Shown: piece by piece, positions 8,174-18,959 of the stretch
Numbering within the stretch: the stretch's first letter is position 1
Layout: the number at the start of each line of letters is the position of its first letter
Assembly (NCBI RefSeq): GCF_001702265.1
Contig: NZ_MAUE01000005.1
Coordinates: 62,001-126,000 of the forward strand
DNA length: 64,000 nt
Direction of reading: 5' to 3'
Source of the DNA: Pseudomonas aylmerensis
GTDB taxonomy: Bacteria > Pseudomonadota > Gammaproteobacteria > Pseudomonadales > Pseudomonadaceae
The notes under the pieces: model-generated
Told to the model about the DNA's origin: nothing
What the model saw: the letters and a program-made list of their open reading frames with translations, nothing else
Database searches by the model: none
Made by a program: the position numbers and the translations under genes

Positions 8174-8210
8174 GCTTTTCGTCAGTGAGGTGCTCCGAAA
8201 GGTTTGACCC

Positions 8211-9152
8211 TTAACGGAACATCGCGCTGATCGATTCTTCGTTGCTGATACGGCGAACCGCCTCGGCAACTACCGGTGCGATATCCAGTTGACGGATACG
8301 CGAACAGGCTTGAGCTGCAGCGGACAACGGGATGGTGTTGGTCACCACCAGTTCGTCCAGCATGGAATTCTCGATGTTCTCGATCGCTCGGCCCGACAGC
8401 ACAGGGTGTGTGCAGTAGGCGAAGACTTTAGCTGCACCGTGCTCTTTCAAGGCTTTGGCCGCGTGGCACAGGGTGCCGGCGGTGTCGACCATGTCATCAA
8501 CCAGAATACAGGTACGCCCTTCGACATCACCGATGATATGCATCACTTCAGAGTGATTGGCTTTCTCGCGGCGTTTGTCGATGATCCCGAGATCCACGCC
8601 CAGGGATTTGGCAACAGCCCGTGCACGCACGACGCCGCCAATGTCCGGGGACACGATCATCAGGTTTTCAAAGCGCTGGTCTTCGATGTCATCCACCAGG
8701 ACGGGGGAGCCGTAGATGTTATCTACCGGAATATCGAAGAACCCCTGGATTTGGTCAGCGTGCAGGTCAACCGTGAGAACACGGTCGATGCCTACCACGG
8801 TCAGCATGTCAGCTACGACTTTCGCGCTGATTGCCACACGTGCGGAACGCGGACGGCGATCCTGACGGGCATAACCAAAGTAAGGGATTACAGCTGTGAT
8901 TCGAGTCGCTGAGGAGCGGCGGAAGGCATCAGCCATCACGACGAGTTCCATCAGGTTATCGTTGGTCGGAGCGCAAGTCGGCTGAATAATGAAGACGTCT
9001 TTACCGCGGACGTTTTCATTGATCTCGGCAGTAATTTCGCCGTCGGAGAATTTACCGACAGAGATGTCACCGAGAGGGATATGCAGCTGACGTACGACAC
9101 GTCGAGCCAGATCGGGGTTAGCGTTCCCCGTAAAGACCATCATCTTGGACAC
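8211..9152 (-). CDS. prs: Ribose-phosphate pyrophosphokinase (PRPP synthetase)
   Basis: A 313-residue class I PRPP synthetase, making phosphoribosyl pyrophosphate from ribose 5-phosphate and ATP for nucleotide, His, Trp and NAD synthesis. It shows the ATP-loop region [12 protein letters not shown] (about 95-106), the divalent-metal region [13 protein letters not shown] (about 128-140), and the PRPP loop [11 protein letters not shown] (about 216-226). It starts with GTG at 9152; the next in-frame ATG, three codons on, would leave a protein only slightly shorter. It follows tRNA-Gln by 46 bases and ends in a strong terminator. Confidence 0.97.
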   Translation of the reverse strand: MSKMMVFTGNANPDLARRVVRQLHIPLGDISVGKFSDGEITAEINENVRGKDVFIIQPTCAPTNDNLMELVVMADAFRRSSATRITAVIPYFGYARQDRRPRSARVAISAKVVADMLTVVGIDRVLTVDLHADQIQGFFDIPVDNIYGSPVLVDDIEDQRFENLMIVSPDIGGVVRARAVAKSLGVDLGIIDKRREKANHSEVMHIIGDVEGRTCILVDDMVDTAGTLCHAAKALKEHGAAKVFAYCTHPVLSGRAIENIENSMLDELVVTNTIPLSAAAQACSRIRQLDIAPVVAEAVRRISNEESISAMFR

Positions 9153-9198
9153 GCGCAGTACCTAGAGGCTGAGGGTAACCTGGATGAGTATAGGAAAA

Positions 9199-9273
9199 TG
9201 GCAGGGGCGGCTGGATTCGAACCAACGCATGGCAGGATCAAAACCTGCTGCCTTACCGCTTGGCGACGCCCCT
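9199..9273 (-). tRNA. tRNA-Gln (anticodon TTG)
   Basis: A 75-base cloverleaf: 7-bp acceptor stem AGGGGCG/CGCCCCT, anticodon loop TTTTGAT with TTG, T-arm GGTTCGAATCC and encoded CCA end. It lies between ispE and prs, as in other pseudomonads. Confidence 0.97.
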
Positions 9274-9310
9274 GTATCTGTTGCAACGAGTACCCAGTAC
9301 TCGGTTCCTT

Positions 9311-10159
9311 TTAGAGCAGACTTTGCAGCTTGCGATGCAACATCGAAACGTTGCTTCCCTTTGCTACAAACCCTGTAAGGGTCTCTGTAAGAAGGGCCGA
9401 GACTTTATCAGCTTCAGCTTTGCTTGGGAAGCCCCCAAACACACAACTTCCAGTGCCGGTTAATTTTGCTTCGGTAAATTTACCTAACAAATTCAAAGCG
9501 TTACGTACCTCTGGATAACGCCTTGCTACAACCGGTAAGCAGTCATTTCGACTGTTTCCCTTGGGAACGGGGCGCACTTTAATGGGAGGAGAGTTACGTG
9601 TCAACAGTGGATCTGAAAAAATTTCTGCTGTACTTACAGATACTTGCGGAACAAGCACGACATACCACGGCTCTTCGGGGTATTCGGGGCTGAGTTTCTC
9701 GCCCACGCCCTCGGCAAAAGCCGCGTGTCCACGCACGAAAACCGGCACGTCGGCCCCCAGCGTCAGGCCCAGCGCAGCCAGGCGATCGTGGTCCCAGCCG
9801 AGCTGCCACAAGTGGTTCAGACCCAGCAGCGTAGTCGCGGCATTCGAGCTGCCGCCACCGATCCCGCCGCCCATGGGCAGAATTTTATCGATCCAGATAT
9901 CGATGCCCAGCGTGCAGCCGGATTGTTCCTGAAGTTTTTTTGCCGCCTTCACGATCAAGTTGCTGTCGTGGGGCACGCCTTCGAATTCGGTGTGCAGCTG
10001 GATCACGCCATCGTCGCGTACGGCGAAGGTCAGTTCATCGCCGTAGTCGAGAAATTGAAACAGTGTCTGCAGTTCGTGGTAGCCGTCTTCGCGACGCCCG
10101 AGAATGTGCAGCATCAGATTGAGTTTGGCCGGGGAGGGCAGGGTCAGGCGTCCGGTCAC
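9311..10159 (-). CDS. ispE: 4-diphosphocytidyl-2-C-methyl-D-erythritol kinase
   Basis: A 282-residue GHMP kinase that phosphorylates CDP-methylerythritol in the MEP isoprenoid pathway. The N-terminal [19 protein letters not shown] motif carries the catalytic Lys, and the ATP-binding glycine loop [15 protein letters not shown] lies near residues 96-110. The C-terminal GHMP motif is [12 protein letters not shown]. The GTG start at 10159 lies one base after the lolB stop, so translation is probably coupled. It is followed by tRNA-Gln, and the transcript may carry both. Confidence 0.97.
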   Translation of the reverse strand: MTGRLTLPSPAKLNLMLHILGRREDGYHELQTLFQFLDYGDELTFAVRDDGVIQLHTEFEGVPHDSNLIVKAAKKLQEQSGCTLGIDIWIDKILPMGGGIGGGSSNAATTLLGLNHLWQLGWDHDRLAALGLTLGADVPVFVRGHAAFAEGVGEKLSPEYPEEPWYVVLVPQVSVSTAEIFSDPLLTRNSPPIKVRPVPKGNSRNDCLPVVARRYPEVRNALNLLGKFTEAKLTGTGSCVFGGFPSKAEADKVSALLTETLTGFVAKGSNVSMLHRKLQSLL

Positions 10160-10160
10160 G

Positions 10161-10778
10161 TCATTGCCCCAGCTTGCGCGGTTGCCATTCCTTGATCACC
10201 AGCGTGACGTCAAGGTCGGTGCCGTGCAGCTTGATGCGCTCGGGCAGCCAATAGCCGTTCTGCTGCACGTAGCTCAGGTATTCGACCTGCCAGCCATCCT
10301 GCTCCAGGGAGGCCAGGCGGCTGTCGCCGTTGAGGCTCAGGCGACTTTTGCTATCGGGCGCGGGCAAGCCGCGCACCCACCACACCAGATGGGATACCGG
10401 CAGCTTCCAGCCCATCTGCTGTTCCAGCAATTCTTCCGGTGAGGTCGCTTCATAGCGGCCCTGGTTGGCCACTTCAAGGCTGACCTGCCCAGGTCGGCCG
10501 GTCAGGCGGGCAGCGCCCCGACCCAGCGGACCGGACAGGCGAATGTCGTAGTAGTCCTGGCGTTGCAGCCAGAACAGGGTGCCGCTGCCGGAGTCTTTCG
10601 GCGCGCGAACCCCGACCTTGCCGTCGATTTGCCAGCCGTCGATGCTGCTGAGCTGGTCCTTGTGTTGTTTCCATTGCGCCGGGTTGCCCTGGCCCTCAAC
10701 GGATTCTCGGCTGCCGATGCCCGCGCAACCGGCGAGCAAGGCGATGAAGCTGAAAACAATAACGTGGCGCAAGAACAT
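10161..10778 (-). CDS. lolB: Outer-membrane lipoprotein receptor LolB
   Basis: A 205-residue lipoprotein that takes lipoproteins from LolA and inserts them in the outer membrane. The signal peptide ends in the lipobox LLAGC, so Cys 18 is lipidated. Mature sequence shows the family pattern [30 protein letters not shown] and the C-terminal W-rich barrel strand [12 protein letters not shown]. It lies between the TPR lipoprotein gene and ispE, the usual gamma-proteobacterial lolB-ispE pairing. Confidence 0.95.
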   Translation of the reverse strand: MFLRHVIVFSFIALLAGCAGIGSRESVEGQGNPAQWKQHKDQLSSIDGWQIDGKVGVRAPKDSGSGTLFWLQRQDYYDIRLSGPLGRGAARLTGRPGQVSLEVANQGRYEATSPEELLEQQMGWKLPVSHLVWWVRGLPAPDSKSRLSLNGDSRLASLEQDGWQVEYLSYVQQNGYWLPERIKLHGTDLDVTLVIKEWQPRKLGQ

Positions 10779-10782
10779 AAGC

Positions 10783-12507
10783 TTAAAGGGTCTCGGATCC
10801 GGTCAGGCGCTTGATGGTGCCGCGCAGGATGGGGCTTTCGGGTTGTTCCTTGAGGAATTTCTCCCAGACTTGCCGGGCTTCGCGCTGCTTGCCATTGGCC
10901 CACAGCACTTCACCCAGGTGCGCGGCGACTTCCTGGTCGGGGAAACGCTCCAGCGCCTGGCGCAGCAAGCGTTCGGCTTCGTCCAGGTTGCCCAGGCGGT
11001 AATTCACCCAGCCGAGGCTGTCGAGCACCGCCGGGTCTTCCGGGTTGAGTTTGTGGGCTTGTTCGATCAGGACCTTGGCTTCGTCGTAGCGCGTGGTGCG
11101 GTCGGACAAGGTGTAGCCCAGGGCATTCAGGGCCATGGCGTTGTCCGGATCGCGCTTGATGATCAGGCGCAGGTCTTTTTCCATCTGCACCAGGTCATTG
11201 CGTTTTTCCGCCTGCATGGCGCGTGTGTACAGCAGGTTCAAATCGTCAGGAAATTGCAACAAGGCTTGTTGCAGCACCTTCCAGGCGCGCTCGCCCTGAT
11301 TGTTGGCGGACAAGGTCTCGGCCTGGATCAGGTAGAGCTGGATCGCATAGTCGGGTTCGGCGTCGCGGGCGGCGGCCAGGCGTTTTTCCGCCTCGTCGGT
11401 GCGCCCGTTGCTCATCAGAATGTCGGCCTGGCGCAACTGCGCCGGCAGGTAGTCATTACCCGGGCCGACCTGGGCGTATTCGAGCAGCGCAGCCTGTGGA
11501 TCGTTGCGCTCTTCGGCAATACGGCCGAGGTTCAGGTGCGCCGAGTCCACATGGCTTTCCCGGGCGATCAAGTCTTCCAGGTAGCCCTTGGCCTCGTCCC
11601 AGGCCTTGGCTTCCAGGCACACCAGTGCCAGGGAGTAGCGCAGTTCGTCGTCGTCCGGGTACTGCTGGACCAGGTTGGCGAACTGCACTTTGGCGTCCTC
11701 CATCCGGTCCTGCTCCACCAGTGTGCGCGCGTAGGTCAGGCGCAGGCGCTTGTCTTCCGGATACTTCTTGATGCTTTTTTCCAGCAGCGGAATCGCTTCC
11801 TTGCCGCGATTGAGGTTCTGCAGCAGGCGCGCGCGCAACAGGATCGGCGCGATCTCGCCGTCTTCCGGCGGGTTCTGCTCCAGCAGCTTCAGCGCGGCTT
11901 CGGCTTCATCGTCCTGCTGCAGCAGCAAGGCCTTGCCGAAAATCAGCTGGCTGTTCTTCGGGTGTTTTTGCAGCAGGCGGTCGAAACTCTTCATCAGGCC
12001 ATTGCGCGTGTCCTGGTCGGTATCGGCAGCCGACAGCGCAAGGAAGTCGAAATGGGTGTCGCCCTTGCCCTGCAGGACCTTCTCCATATAGACCATGGAG
12101 TCGTCATAGCGGCCCGCGCGCGCCAGTTGGATGGCGGCGGCACGCTGCGCCTCCAGGTCGTCCGGCGCGTTTTTCGCCCAGATCAGCGACGTGTCCAGCG
12201 CAGCCTGATCGGCGCCCAGGTACTCGGCGATGCGAAACGCTCGCTCGGAAATGCCCGGATCCTGCGTGTTGATCGCCTGGGTCACGTAGTTATCCAGCGC
12301 AATGTCGAAACGATTGCGTTGCCCGGCCAGCTCCGCGCTCAGCAGGCTGAACACCGTTTCTTCACTGAATGAGGAATAAACCTTGGGCTTTTCAGGGGCG
12401 GGGGTGCTGTCTTCTACCGGCGGCGTACCGTCCGGCGACACGGGTGCCATGGCCTGGCAGCCGCTGAGGAAGACAAAAGCAAGGAGCAACGCGGAAGATC
12501 TATTCAT
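10783..12507 (-). CDS. Tetratricopeptide-repeat lipoprotein
   Basis: A 574-residue protein with a signal peptide and lipobox LSGC (Cys 17), so it is probably anchored in the outer membrane facing the periplasm. After a Pro-rich linker it consists almost wholly of TPR helices. The clearest are [20 protein letters not shown] and the neighbouring [20 protein letters not shown] near the C-terminus. Proteins like this sit upstream of lolB in most Pseudomonas genomes and probably act as scaffolds for envelope assembly; the exact partner is unknown to me. It is four bases from lolB and divergent from hemA across 182 bases that must hold both promoters. Confidence 0.85.
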   Translation of the reverse strand: MNRSSALLLAFVFLSGCQAMAPVSPDGTPPVEDSTPAPEKPKVYSSFSEETVFSLLSAELAGQRNRFDIALDNYVTQAINTQDPGISERAFRIAEYLGADQAALDTSLIWAKNAPDDLEAQRAAAIQLARAGRYDDSMVYMEKVLQGKGDTHFDFLALSAADTDQDTRNGLMKSFDRLLQKHPKNSQLIFGKALLLQQDDEAEAALKLLEQNPPEDGEIAPILLRARLLQNLNRGKEAIPLLEKSIKKYPEDKRLRLTYARTLVEQDRMEDAKVQFANLVQQYPDDDELRYSLALVCLEAKAWDEAKGYLEDLIARESHVDSAHLNLGRIAEERNDPQAALLEYAQVGPGNDYLPAQLRQADILMSNGRTDEAEKRLAAARDAEPDYAIQLYLIQAETLSANNQGERAWKVLQQALLQFPDDLNLLYTRAMQAEKRNDLVQMEKDLRLIIKRDPDNAMALNALGYTLSDRTTRYDEAKVLIEQAHKLNPEDPAVLDSLGWVNYRLGNLDEAERLLRQALERFPDQEVAAHLGEVLWANGKQREARQVWEKFLKEQPESPILRGTIKRLTGSETL

Positions 12508-12689
12508 ATAGGAAGAGGACGACTAACCTGCGGTCGGATCATCATGACACAAGCCTTCGGCCAAACATAACCGAGTCTCAATGGATGCCTTTATAGACAC
12601 AAGGCATTAGGACAATAGACGACGGTGGTTGTTCTGAATCTTTCGAAGTAGGACAATTGTCGGCTTCCCGACATCATCAGCGATATTGA

Positions 12690-13979
12690 ATGGCCTTCCT
12701 CGCACTCGGTATTAACCACAAGACTGCCTCCGTAGACGTGCGCGAGCGCGTGGCGTTTACGCCCGAGCAGTTGGTTGAGGCCTTGCAGCAGCTCTGCCGG
12801 CTCACCGACAGCCGCGAAGCTGCAATCCTTTCGACCTGCAATCGCAGCGAGCTTTATATAGAGCAGGAACATCTTTCCGCGGATGTGGTACTGCGCTGGC
12901 TGGCCGATTACCACCATTTGAGCCTCGACGACCTGCGCGCCAGTGCGTATGTGCATGAAGATGATGCGGCAGTTCGTCACATGATGCGCGTGGCGTCCGG
13001 CCTTGATTCGCTGGTTCTGGGCGAACCGCAGATTCTCGGCCAGATGAAGTCCGCCTACGCCGTGGCGCGTGAGGCCGGCACTGTCGGCCCGCTGCTGGGC
13101 CGCCTGTTCCAGGCCACCTTCAATTCTGCCAAGCAGGTGCGCACCGACACCGCCATCGGCGAAAACCCGGTGTCCGTGGCGTTCGCCGCCGTCAGCCTGG
13201 CCAAACAGATTTTCAGTGATTTGCAGCGCAGCCAGGCCTTGCTGATCGGCGCCGGCGAGACCATCACCCTGGTCGCCCGCCATCTGCACGACCTGGGTGT
13301 GAAGCGCATCGTCGTCGCCAACCGTACCCTGGAGCGCGCGAGCATCCTTGCCGAACAGTTCGGTGCCCACGCGGTGCTGCTGTCGGATATCCCGGCCGAG
13401 CTGGTGCGCAGCGATATCGTCATCAGCTCTACCGCCAGCCAGTTGCCGATCCTGGGCAAGGGTGCGGTGGAAAGTGCGCTGAAGCTGCGCAAGCACAAGC
13501 CGATCTTCATGGTCGATATCGCCGTTCCCCGCGATATCGAGCCCGAAGTCGGCGAGTTGGACGACGTTTACCTCTACAGCGTCGACGATCTGCACGAAGT
13601 GGTCGCCGAAAACCTCAAGAGCCGACAGGGCGCAGCCCAGGCCGCCGAGGAAATGGTCAGCACCGGCGCCGAAGATTTCATGGTGCGCCTGCGTGAACTC
13701 GCGGCGGTGGACGTGCTCAAGGCGTATCGTCAGCAAGGCGAGCGCCTGCGCGATGAGGAGTTGATCAAGGCCCAGCGCCTGCTCGCCAATGGCAGCAGCG
13801 CCGAAGAGGTGCTGATGCAACTGGCGCGCGGCCTGACTAACAAGTTGCTCCATGCACCCAGCGTACAGCTTAAAAAATTGACTGCCGAAGGCCGCCTCGA
13901 TGCGTTGGCCATGGCCCAGGAACTCTTTGCCCTCGGTGAGGGCGCGTCAGACAGCTCTTCGGATAAAAAACCGCAATGA
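12690..13979 (+). CDS. hemA: Glutamyl-tRNA reductase
   Basis: A 429-residue enzyme that reduces glutamyl-tRNA(Glu) to glutamate-1-semialdehyde, the first step of C5-pathway haem synthesis. The catalytic Cys 50 is in the signature STCNRSELY, the substrate-binding region [10 protein letters not shown] is at about 109-118, and the NADPH-binding domain has [14 protein letters not shown] at about 190-203. The C-terminal helical dimerisation domain is complete. The ATG start at 12690 has no strong ribosome site in view. The stop overlaps the prfA start by 4 bases (ATGA), as in many proteobacteria. Confidence 0.97.
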   Translation: MAFLALGINHKTASVDVRERVAFTPEQLVEALQQLCRLTDSREAAILSTCNRSELYIEQEHLSADVVLRWLADYHHLSLDDLRASAYVHEDDAAVRHMMRVASGLDSLVLGEPQILGQMKSAYAVAREAGTVGPLLGRLFQATFNSAKQVRTDTAIGENPVSVAFAAVSLAKQIFSDLQRSQALLIGAGETITLVARHLHDLGVKRIVVANRTLERASILAEQFGAHAVLLSDIPAELVRSDIVISSTASQLPILGKGAVESALKLRKHKPIFMVDIAVPRDIEPEVGELDDVYLYSVDDLHEVVAENLKSRQGAAQAAEEMVSTGAEDFMVRLRELAAVDVLKAYRQQGERLRDEELIKAQRLLANGSSAEEVLMQLARGLTNKLLHAPSVQLKKLTAEGRLDALAMAQELFALGEGASDSSSDKKPQ

Positions 13980-15058
13980 AAGCGTCACTGCTCAATAAAC
14001 TGGACGTGCTCCAGGACCGTTTCGAAGAACTGACCGCTTTGCTCGGCGACGGCGAGGTCATTTCCGATCAAGCCAAGTTCCGCGCCTATTCCAAGGAATA
14101 CGCCGAAGTTGAGCCTATCGTGGCCACCTACAAACACTTGACTAAAGTGCAGGCCGACCTCGAGGGCGCCCAGGCGCTGCTCAAGGACAGCGACCCGGAC
14201 ATGCGTGAAATGGCCGTGGAAGAAGTCCGCGAAGCCAAGGAAAAACTTGCCGAGCTGGAAGGTGACCTGCAGCGCATGTTGCTGCCCAAGGACCCCAACG
14301 ACGGGCGTAACGTGTTCCTCGAAATCCGCGCTGGCACCGGCGGCGATGAGGCGGCGATCTTCTCCGGCGACCTGTTCCGCATGTACTCGCGCTACGCCGA
14401 GCGTCGTGGCTGGCGGGTCGAGATCCTGTCCGAGAACGAAGGCGAACACGGCGGCTATAAAGAAGTCATCGCGCGGGTCGAAGGCGACAACGTCTACGGC
14501 AAGCTCAAGTTCGAGTCCGGCGCGCACCGCGTGCAGCGGGTCCCGGCGACTGAATCCCAAGGTCGCATCCATACCTCCGCATGCACCGTGGCCGTGTTGC
14601 CCGAGCCGGACGAGCAGGAAGCGATCGAGATCAACCCGGCGGACCTGCGGGTCGACACGTACCGCTCGTCGGGCGCCGGTGGCCAGCACGTCAACAAGAC
14701 TGACTCGGCGATTCGTATCACTCACTTGCCGTCGGGCATCGTGGTCGAGTGTCAGGAGGAGCGTTCCCAGCACAAGAACCGTGCACGCGCCATGTCCTGG
14801 CTGTCGGCCAAGCTCAATGACCAGCAGACCAGCGCCGCCGCCAACGCGATTGCCAGCGAACGTAAGTTGCTGGTGGGCTCGGGCGACCGTTCCGAACGCA
14901 TCCGCACCTACAACTTCGCCCAGGGCCGGGTCACCGACCACCGGGTCAACCTCACCCTTTACTCCCTGGACGAGATTCTCGCCGGCGGCGTGGATGCGGT
15001 GATCGAGCCGTTGCTCGCCGAATACCAGGCCGATCAATTGGCCGCGATAGGTGAATAA
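13976..15058 (+). CDS. prfA: Peptide chain release factor 1
   Basis: A 360-residue class I release factor reading UAA and UAG. The catalytic GGQ lies at about residue 235 in [15 protein letters not shown], and the anticodon-like PAT tripeptide lies at about residue 188 (RVPATESQG). PrmC, encoded next, methylates the Gln of GGQ, so the pair forms a functional unit. It overlaps hemA by 4 bases and its stop abuts the prmC start. Confidence 0.98.
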   Translation: MKASLLNKLDVLQDRFEELTALLGDGEVISDQAKFRAYSKEYAEVEPIVATYKHLTKVQADLEGAQALLKDSDPDMREMAVEEVREAKEKLAELEGDLQRMLLPKDPNDGRNVFLEIRAGTGGDEAAIFSGDLFRMYSRYAERRGWRVEILSENEGEHGGYKEVIARVEGDNVYGKLKFESGAHRVQRVPATESQGRIHTSACTVAVLPEPDEQEAIEINPADLRVDTYRSSGAGGQHVNKTDSAIRITHLPSGIVVECQEERSQHKNRARAMSWLSAKLNDQQTSAAANAIASERKLLVGSGDRSERIRTYNFAQGRVTDHRVNLTLYSLDEILAGGVDAVIEPLLAEYQADQLAAIGE

Positions 15059-15889
15059 ATGACCATCATCGCCAGCCTGCTGCGCGCCGCCGACCTTCCC
15101 GACTCGCCTACCGCGCGCCTGGATGCCGAATTGTTGCTGGCCGCTGCCCTGGGCAAGTCGCGCAGTTACCTGCACACCTGGCCGGAAAAAATTGTCAGCA
15201 GCGAGGCCGCACTGACGTTCGCCGACTACCTGCAGCGCCGTCGTGGCGGTGAACCGGTGGCCTATATCCTCGGCCAGCAAGGCTTCTGGAAACTTGACCT
15301 GGAGGTCGCGCCTCACACGCTGATCCCGCGTCCGGAAACCGAGATGCTGGTAGAGGCGGCGCTGGAGTTGTTGCCGGCCACGCCGGCCAAGGTTCTCGAC
15401 CTGGGCACCGGCAGCGGCGCCATCGCCCTGGCCCTGGCCAGCGAGCGCCCCGCCTGGCAGGTCACCGCCGTCGATCGTGTGCTGGAGGCCGTGGCCCTGG
15501 CCGAGCGCAATCGCCAGCGCCTGCACCTCAACAATGCCACGGTGCTGAACAGCCATTGGTTCAGTGCCCTGCAAGGTCATGCCTACGACCTGATCATCAG
15601 TAACCCGCCGTACATCGCCGACAACGATCCGCACCTGGTGGCGGGCGACGTGCGCTTTGAGCCGGCGAGTGCGCTGGTGGCGGGCCATGACGGCCTGGAC
15701 GACTTGCGCTTGATCATCCGCGAGGCCCCGGCCCACCTGAATGCCGGTGGCTGGTTGCTACTGGAACATGGTTACGACCAGGCCGCGTCTGTGCGTGACC
15801 TGTTGTCCAGCCAGGGCTTCGAGGCGGTGGCCAGCCGCATCGACCTTGGCGGCCACGAACGCATTACCCTGGGACGCCGGCCGTGCTGA
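15059..15889 (+). CDS. prmC: Release factor glutamine methyltransferase
   Basis: A 276-residue SAM-dependent enzyme that N5-methylates Gln in the GGQ loop of RF1 and RF2. The N-terminal helical domain binds the release factor. The SAM site is VLDLGTGSGAIALALA (about 113-128), and the NPPY catalytic loop is at about 182-185 in ISNPPYIADNDPHL. It starts immediately after the prfA stop and overlaps moeB by 7 bases. Confidence 0.97.
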   Translation: MTIIASLLRAADLPDSPTARLDAELLLAAALGKSRSYLHTWPEKIVSSEAALTFADYLQRRRGGEPVAYILGQQGFWKLDLEVAPHTLIPRPETEMLVEAALELLPATPAKVLDLGTGSGAIALALASERPAWQVTAVDRVLEAVALAERNRQRLHLNNATVLNSHWFSALQGHAYDLIISNPPYIADNDPHLVAGDVRFEPASALVAGHDGLDDLRLIIREAPAHLNAGGWLLLEHGYDQAASVRDLLSSQGFEAVASRIDLGGHERITLGRRPC

Positions 15890-16638
15890 CCGATCAGGAG
15901 CTGTTGCGCTATAGCCGACAGATTCTGTTGCAACATGTCGACATCGAAGGCCAGTTGCGCCTCAAAAACAGCCGCGCCCTGATCGTCGGCCTCGGTGGCC
16001 TGGGCGCGCCGGTGGCGCTTTACCTGGCCGCCGCCGGGGTGGGCGAATTGCACCTGGCGGATTTCGACAGCGTCGACCTGACCAATCTGCAACGCCAGAT
16101 CATTCATGATACCGACAGCGTCGGGCAGACCAAGGTCGACTCGGCCCTGCGTCGCCTGGGCGCGATAAACCCCGAAATCAGCCTGGTTGCCCATCGCAGT
16201 GCGCTGGATGCCGATTCCTTGGCTGCAGCTGTGGCGGCGGTGGACGTGGTGCTCGATTGCAGTGACAACTTCTCCACCCGCGAAGCAGTCAACGCCGCCT
16301 GCGTGGCGGCGACCAAGCCGCTGGTCAGTGGCGCGGCGATTCGCCTTGAGGGCCAGTTGTCGGTGTTCGACCCGCGCCGCGCCGACAGCCCGTGCTACCA
16401 CTGTTTATATGGGCACGGCAGCGACAGCGAACTCACCTGCAGCGAAGCCGGCGTGGTCGGTCCGCTGGTCGGCGTGGTCGGCAGCCTGCAGGCGCTGGAA
16501 GCCTTGAAGCTGCTGGCCGGTTTTGGCGAGCCGCTGGTGGGCCGCCTGCTACTGATCGACGCGCTGACCACGCGTTTTCGCGAGTTGCGCGTCAAGCGTG
16601 ACCCCGGCTGCAGCGTCTGCGGGCCGCGGCATGGTTAA
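15883..16638 (+). CDS. moeB: Sulfur-carrier adenylyltransferase, MoeB/HesA/ThiF family
   Basis: A 251-residue E1-like enzyme that adenylates the C-terminus of a ubiquitin-like sulfur carrier such as MoaD or ThiS. It shows the nucleotide loop [20 protein letters not shown] (about 33-52), the following acidic strand [14 protein letters not shown], and the zinc pairs CYHC (about residue 171) and CSVC at the C-terminus. The conserved Cys of LTCSEAGV is also present. Whether it serves MoaD or ThiS cannot be told here. It starts with GTG at 15883 inside prmC and overlaps murI by 8 bases. This placement after prmC is standard in Pseudomonas. Confidence 0.9.
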   Translation: MLTDQELLRYSRQILLQHVDIEGQLRLKNSRALIVGLGGLGAPVALYLAAAGVGELHLADFDSVDLTNLQRQIIHDTDSVGQTKVDSALRRLGAINPEISLVAHRSALDADSLAAAVAAVDVVLDCSDNFSTREAVNAACVAATKPLVSGAAIRLEGQLSVFDPRRADSPCYHCLYGHGSDSELTCSEAGVVGPLVGVVGSLQALEALKLLAGFGEPLVGRLLLIDALTTRFRELRVKRDPGCSVCGPRHG

Positions 16639-17425
16639 GGGCGCGCCGATCGGTGTGTTCGATTCCGGTGTCGGCGGCTTGTCGGTACTGGATGAAATCC
16701 AGCAGTTGCTGCCGCATGAATCGCTGCTGTACGTGGCGGACTGCGGGCATATCCCGTACGGCGAGAAAACCCCGGGATTCATTCTTCAGCGCTCCCGGGC
16801 CGTCGCCGAGTTTTTCCGTGAGCGGGGCGCCAAGGCGTTCGTGATCGCCTGCAACACCGCCACGGTCGCGGCGGTCGCGGATTTGCGCGTGGACTATCCC
16901 GAGTGGCCGCTGGTGGGGATGGAGCCTGCCGTCAAACCTGCCGCCGCCGCGACCCGTAGTGGTGTGGTCGGTGTGCTCGCTACCACCGGTACCTTGCAAA
17001 GCGCCAAGTTCGCCGCGCTACTGGATCGATTCGCCACCGATGTACGCGTGGTCACCCAGCCTTGCCCCGGCCTGGTGGAGCTGATCGAGACCGGCGACCT
17101 GAACAGCCCGGTGTTGCGCCAACTGTTGCAGGGTTATGTCGACCCGTTGCTCAGCGTCGGCTGCGACACCATCATCCTCGGTTGTACCCACTACCCCTTC
17201 CTCAAGCCGCTGCTGGCGCAGATGCTGCCGCCCAGCATCATTCTGATCGACACCGGCGCCGCCGTGGCTCGCCAGCTGAAGCGTCTGCTCGGCGAGCGCG
17301 ACCTGCTCGCCAGCGGCAATCCTCAGCCCGCACAGTTCTGGACCAGTGGCGATGTGTGTCATTTCAGAAATATCCTACCGACACTATGGAAACATCCCGG
17401 AGATGTGCGAAGCTTCAGCGCGTGA
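16631..17425 (+). CDS. murI: Glutamate racemase
   Basis: A 264-residue enzyme that makes D-glutamate for peptidoglycan. Both catalytic cysteines are visible, in ACNTATVAA (about residue 74) and [10 protein letters not shown] (about 185). The N-terminal [12 protein letters not shown] motif binds substrate. ATG 16631 gives the standard start [13 protein letters not shown]; an upstream in-frame start at 16598 would only add a tail inside moeB. The gene ends the hemA operon. The last residues ([12 protein letters not shown]) are ordinary for Pseudomonas MurI. Confidence 0.96.
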   Translation: MVKGAPIGVFDSGVGGLSVLDEIQQLLPHESLLYVADCGHIPYGEKTPGFILQRSRAVAEFFRERGAKAFVIACNTATVAAVADLRVDYPEWPLVGMEPAVKPAAAATRSGVVGVLATTGTLQSAKFAALLDRFATDVRVVTQPCPGLVELIETGDLNSPVLRQLLQGYVDPLLSVGCDTIILGCTHYPFLKPLLAQMLPPSIILIDTGAAVARQLKRLLGERDLLASGNPQPAQFWTSGDVCHFRNILPTLWKHPGDVRSFSA

Positions 17426-17536
17426 AAAATTCGTGAAATATCGTGATTCCAGGCTGAACTTCTGACACTGCGTAGGCTTCTATAGCGGGATTGCCTGTAC
17501 AAAACCATATAACTTCGTTCGGAAAGGATGTTTCTT

Positions 17537-18055
17537 ATGAAGCGCTTGTTCTGTTTGGCTGCGATTGCGGCCGCTGTGGTGGGACACTCTTTTTCGGCGC
17601 AGGCCGCTGGACTTGAGTTTGGCCTGGGGGCCACCAGTGATTCGACGCTCACTTATCGATTGGGGCTGACGTCGGATTGGGACAAGAGTTGGATGCAAAG
17701 TGATGTCGGTCGCCTGACCGGCTACTGGAGCGGTGCCTACACCTATTGGGAAGGCGACGACCGTGCAGGCGCGAGCAGCCTGTCGTTCTCTCCGGTGTTT
17801 GTGTATGAATTCGCCGGACAGTCGGTGAAGCCTTATATCGAGGCGGGGATCGGTGTGGCGGTGTTCTCCCGCACGCGCCTGGAAGACAACAACATTGGCC
17901 AGGCCTTCCAGTTCGAAGACCGCCTGGGTTTCGGCCTGCGCTTTACCGGTGGGCATGAAGTGGGCATTCGCGCCACCCATTACTCCAATGCCGGGATCAG
18001 CAGCAACAACGACGGCGTAGAGAGCTACTCGCTGCACTACACCATGCCGCTCTAA
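17537..18055 (+). CDS. pagL: Lipid A 3-O-deacylase PagL
   Basis: A 172-residue outer-membrane beta-barrel enzyme that removes the 3-O acyl chain of lipid A. A signal peptide (MKRLFCLAAIAAAVVGHSFSAQA) precedes the mature AGLEFGLG. The C-terminal region carries the active-site His-X-Ser-Asn motif in RATHYSNAG and the conserved Glu in NNDGVESYSLHY. The protein ends in a barrel strand, HYTMPL. I chose ATG 17537, as GGAAAGG lies 10 bases upstream; the ATG at 17528 directly abuts that site. Pseudomonas aeruginosa PagL has about the same length. It follows murI by 111 bases and ends before a repeat hairpin. Confidence 0.9.
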   Translation: MKRLFCLAAIAAAVVGHSFSAQAAGLEFGLGATSDSTLTYRLGLTSDWDKSWMQSDVGRLTGYWSGAYTYWEGDDRAGASSLSFSPVFVYEFAGQSVKPYIEAGIGVAVFSRTRLEDNNIGQAFQFEDRLGFGLRFTGGHEVGIRATHYSNAGISSNNDGVESYSLHYTMPL

Positions 18056-18063
18056 ACACACAT

Positions 18064-18096
18064 TCCTGCAGGAGCCGGCAAGCCGGCTCCTGCAGG
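18064..18096. repeat. REP-like palindrome behind pagL
   Basis: A perfect inverted repeat, TCCTGCAGGAGCCGG with a four-base loop CAAG and its complement. It belongs to the CCGGCAAGCCGG type of Pseudomonas repetitive palindromes. It lies between the convergent pagL and YkgJ-family genes and may end both transcripts. Confidence 0.75.
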
Positions 18097-18107
18097 ATGT
18101 AGTTCAA

Positions 18108-18413
18108 TCAGCGATACGCTGTTGCAATGCCTTCGCGCTCGGTCAGGCATTCCGGCGCGCCCATCTCGAATTCCCTGCAAATCAGCGGCCGCCGCTCGTA
18201 GATCGTGCACATCATCGTGTCCCGATCCAGCGCCGCGCACCAGCCATCGTCCAGGCGCAGCATCACTTCGCCGCCCCAATCGTCCGTATCGATATAGCGC
18301 TCCGGCACGCCTGTGTCCGTGATCAGCAGCACTTCCAGCTGGCAGCAGCAGGCCGCGCACGTCGAGCAGGTAACGGCGGGTTCGGTGATTTGGGTATGGG
18401 GGATGTTGGTCAT
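18108..18413 (-). CDS. YkgJ-family cysteine-cluster protein
   Basis: A 101-residue protein of the CxxCxxCC family (UPF0153/YkgJ), probably binding zinc or an iron-sulfur cluster. The N-terminal motif CSTCAACCCQ starts at about residue 16. Further Cys occur in GWCAALD and MMCTIYERRPLICREF, and the family core is the latter. A Cys also lies in PECLTERE. Function is not established; similar proteins appear near oxidative-stress and metal genes. It has the same strand as the large operon upstream but is separated by 54 bases from the DUF2878 gene, so it could be its last member. Confidence 0.8.
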   Translation of the reverse strand: MTNIPHTQITEPAVTCSTCAACCCQLEVLLITDTGVPERYIDTDDWGGEVMLRLDDGWCAALDRDTMMCTIYERRPLICREFEMGAPECLTEREGIATAYR

Positions 18414-18467
18414 AGGCGTGCAGTGTAAGGCAAGGCGACGATGCGCGTATGACTGCTCTGACGGACG

Positions 18468-18959
18468 TCAGTGCGCCAGTTGCCCGGCAATCCAGTGCAA
18501 CACCGGAAATATCACGGCCCAGAGCAGGGCGAGGCCGATTAGGGTGGCGGCAGTGCCGTAGCCAAAACTGACCCCGGCCAACTGGCTGCCTGCGTAATAC
18601 GACAGCGGCCCACCCAGCGCGCCCAGCAGACTGGCACGCCACCAGGGCTGGGCGCTCCAGGCCAGGCAATGGCGCAAGGTCGTGGCCAGCAGCGCCCACA
18701 GCACAATCAACCAGAAGGGAATCAACGGCCCGGGCGCGCCGAAGTGAAACACGCCGAAGGTGCGCAGCGACGTATCGATGACTGTCCCCAGCAGGGTCAC
18801 GGCGAGAATCGCCTGGCCTTCGCGGGACCAGGCACTTATCCACAGCAGATGGAGGGCCAGTACCGCCAGCCCCACCAGCAGCCAGAGGCTGTCCCCACCC
18901 AGTACACAGGCAAACCAGCCGCACTGGAAGAGCACGGCATTGGCCACGGTCTTAAGCAC
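18468..18959 (-). CDS. DUF2878-family inner-membrane protein
   Basis: A 163-residue protein that is almost entirely hydrophobic, with about five or six membrane helices. The conserved-looking stretch LLGTVIDTSLRTFGVFHFG lies between helices two and three. DUF2878 proteins have no known activity but recur beside DUF1365, Cfa-like and photolyase genes in light-stress operons of proteobacteria. I chose GTG 18959 (MLKTVANAVLFQ), which overlaps the cfa stop by 8 bases; the frame can be extended to a TTG at 18971. It is the last gene of the overlapping operon that begins at 26789. Confidence 0.75.
   Translation of the reverse strand: MLKTVANAVLFQCGWFACVLGGDSLWLLVGLAVLALHLLWISAWSREGQAILAVTLLGTVIDTSLRTFGVFHFGAPGPLIPFWLIVLWALLATTLRHCLAWSAQPWWRASLLGALGGPLSYYAGSQLAGVSFGYGTAATLIGLALLWAVIFPVLHWIAGQLAH

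Noticed and set aside
9184..9378. Short frame with GRLDSNQR... near tRNA-Gln
   Set aside because: It is antisense to tRNA-Gln, a well-known source of false gene calls.
10579..12372. A 597-codon plus-strand frame opposite the TPR lipoprotein gene
   Set aside because: Antisense shadow. The minus strand has a signal peptide and clear TPR pattern.
13985..15736. A 583-codon minus-strand frame opposite prfA and prmC
   Set aside because: It spans two well-defined genes on the other strand and shows no domain of its own.
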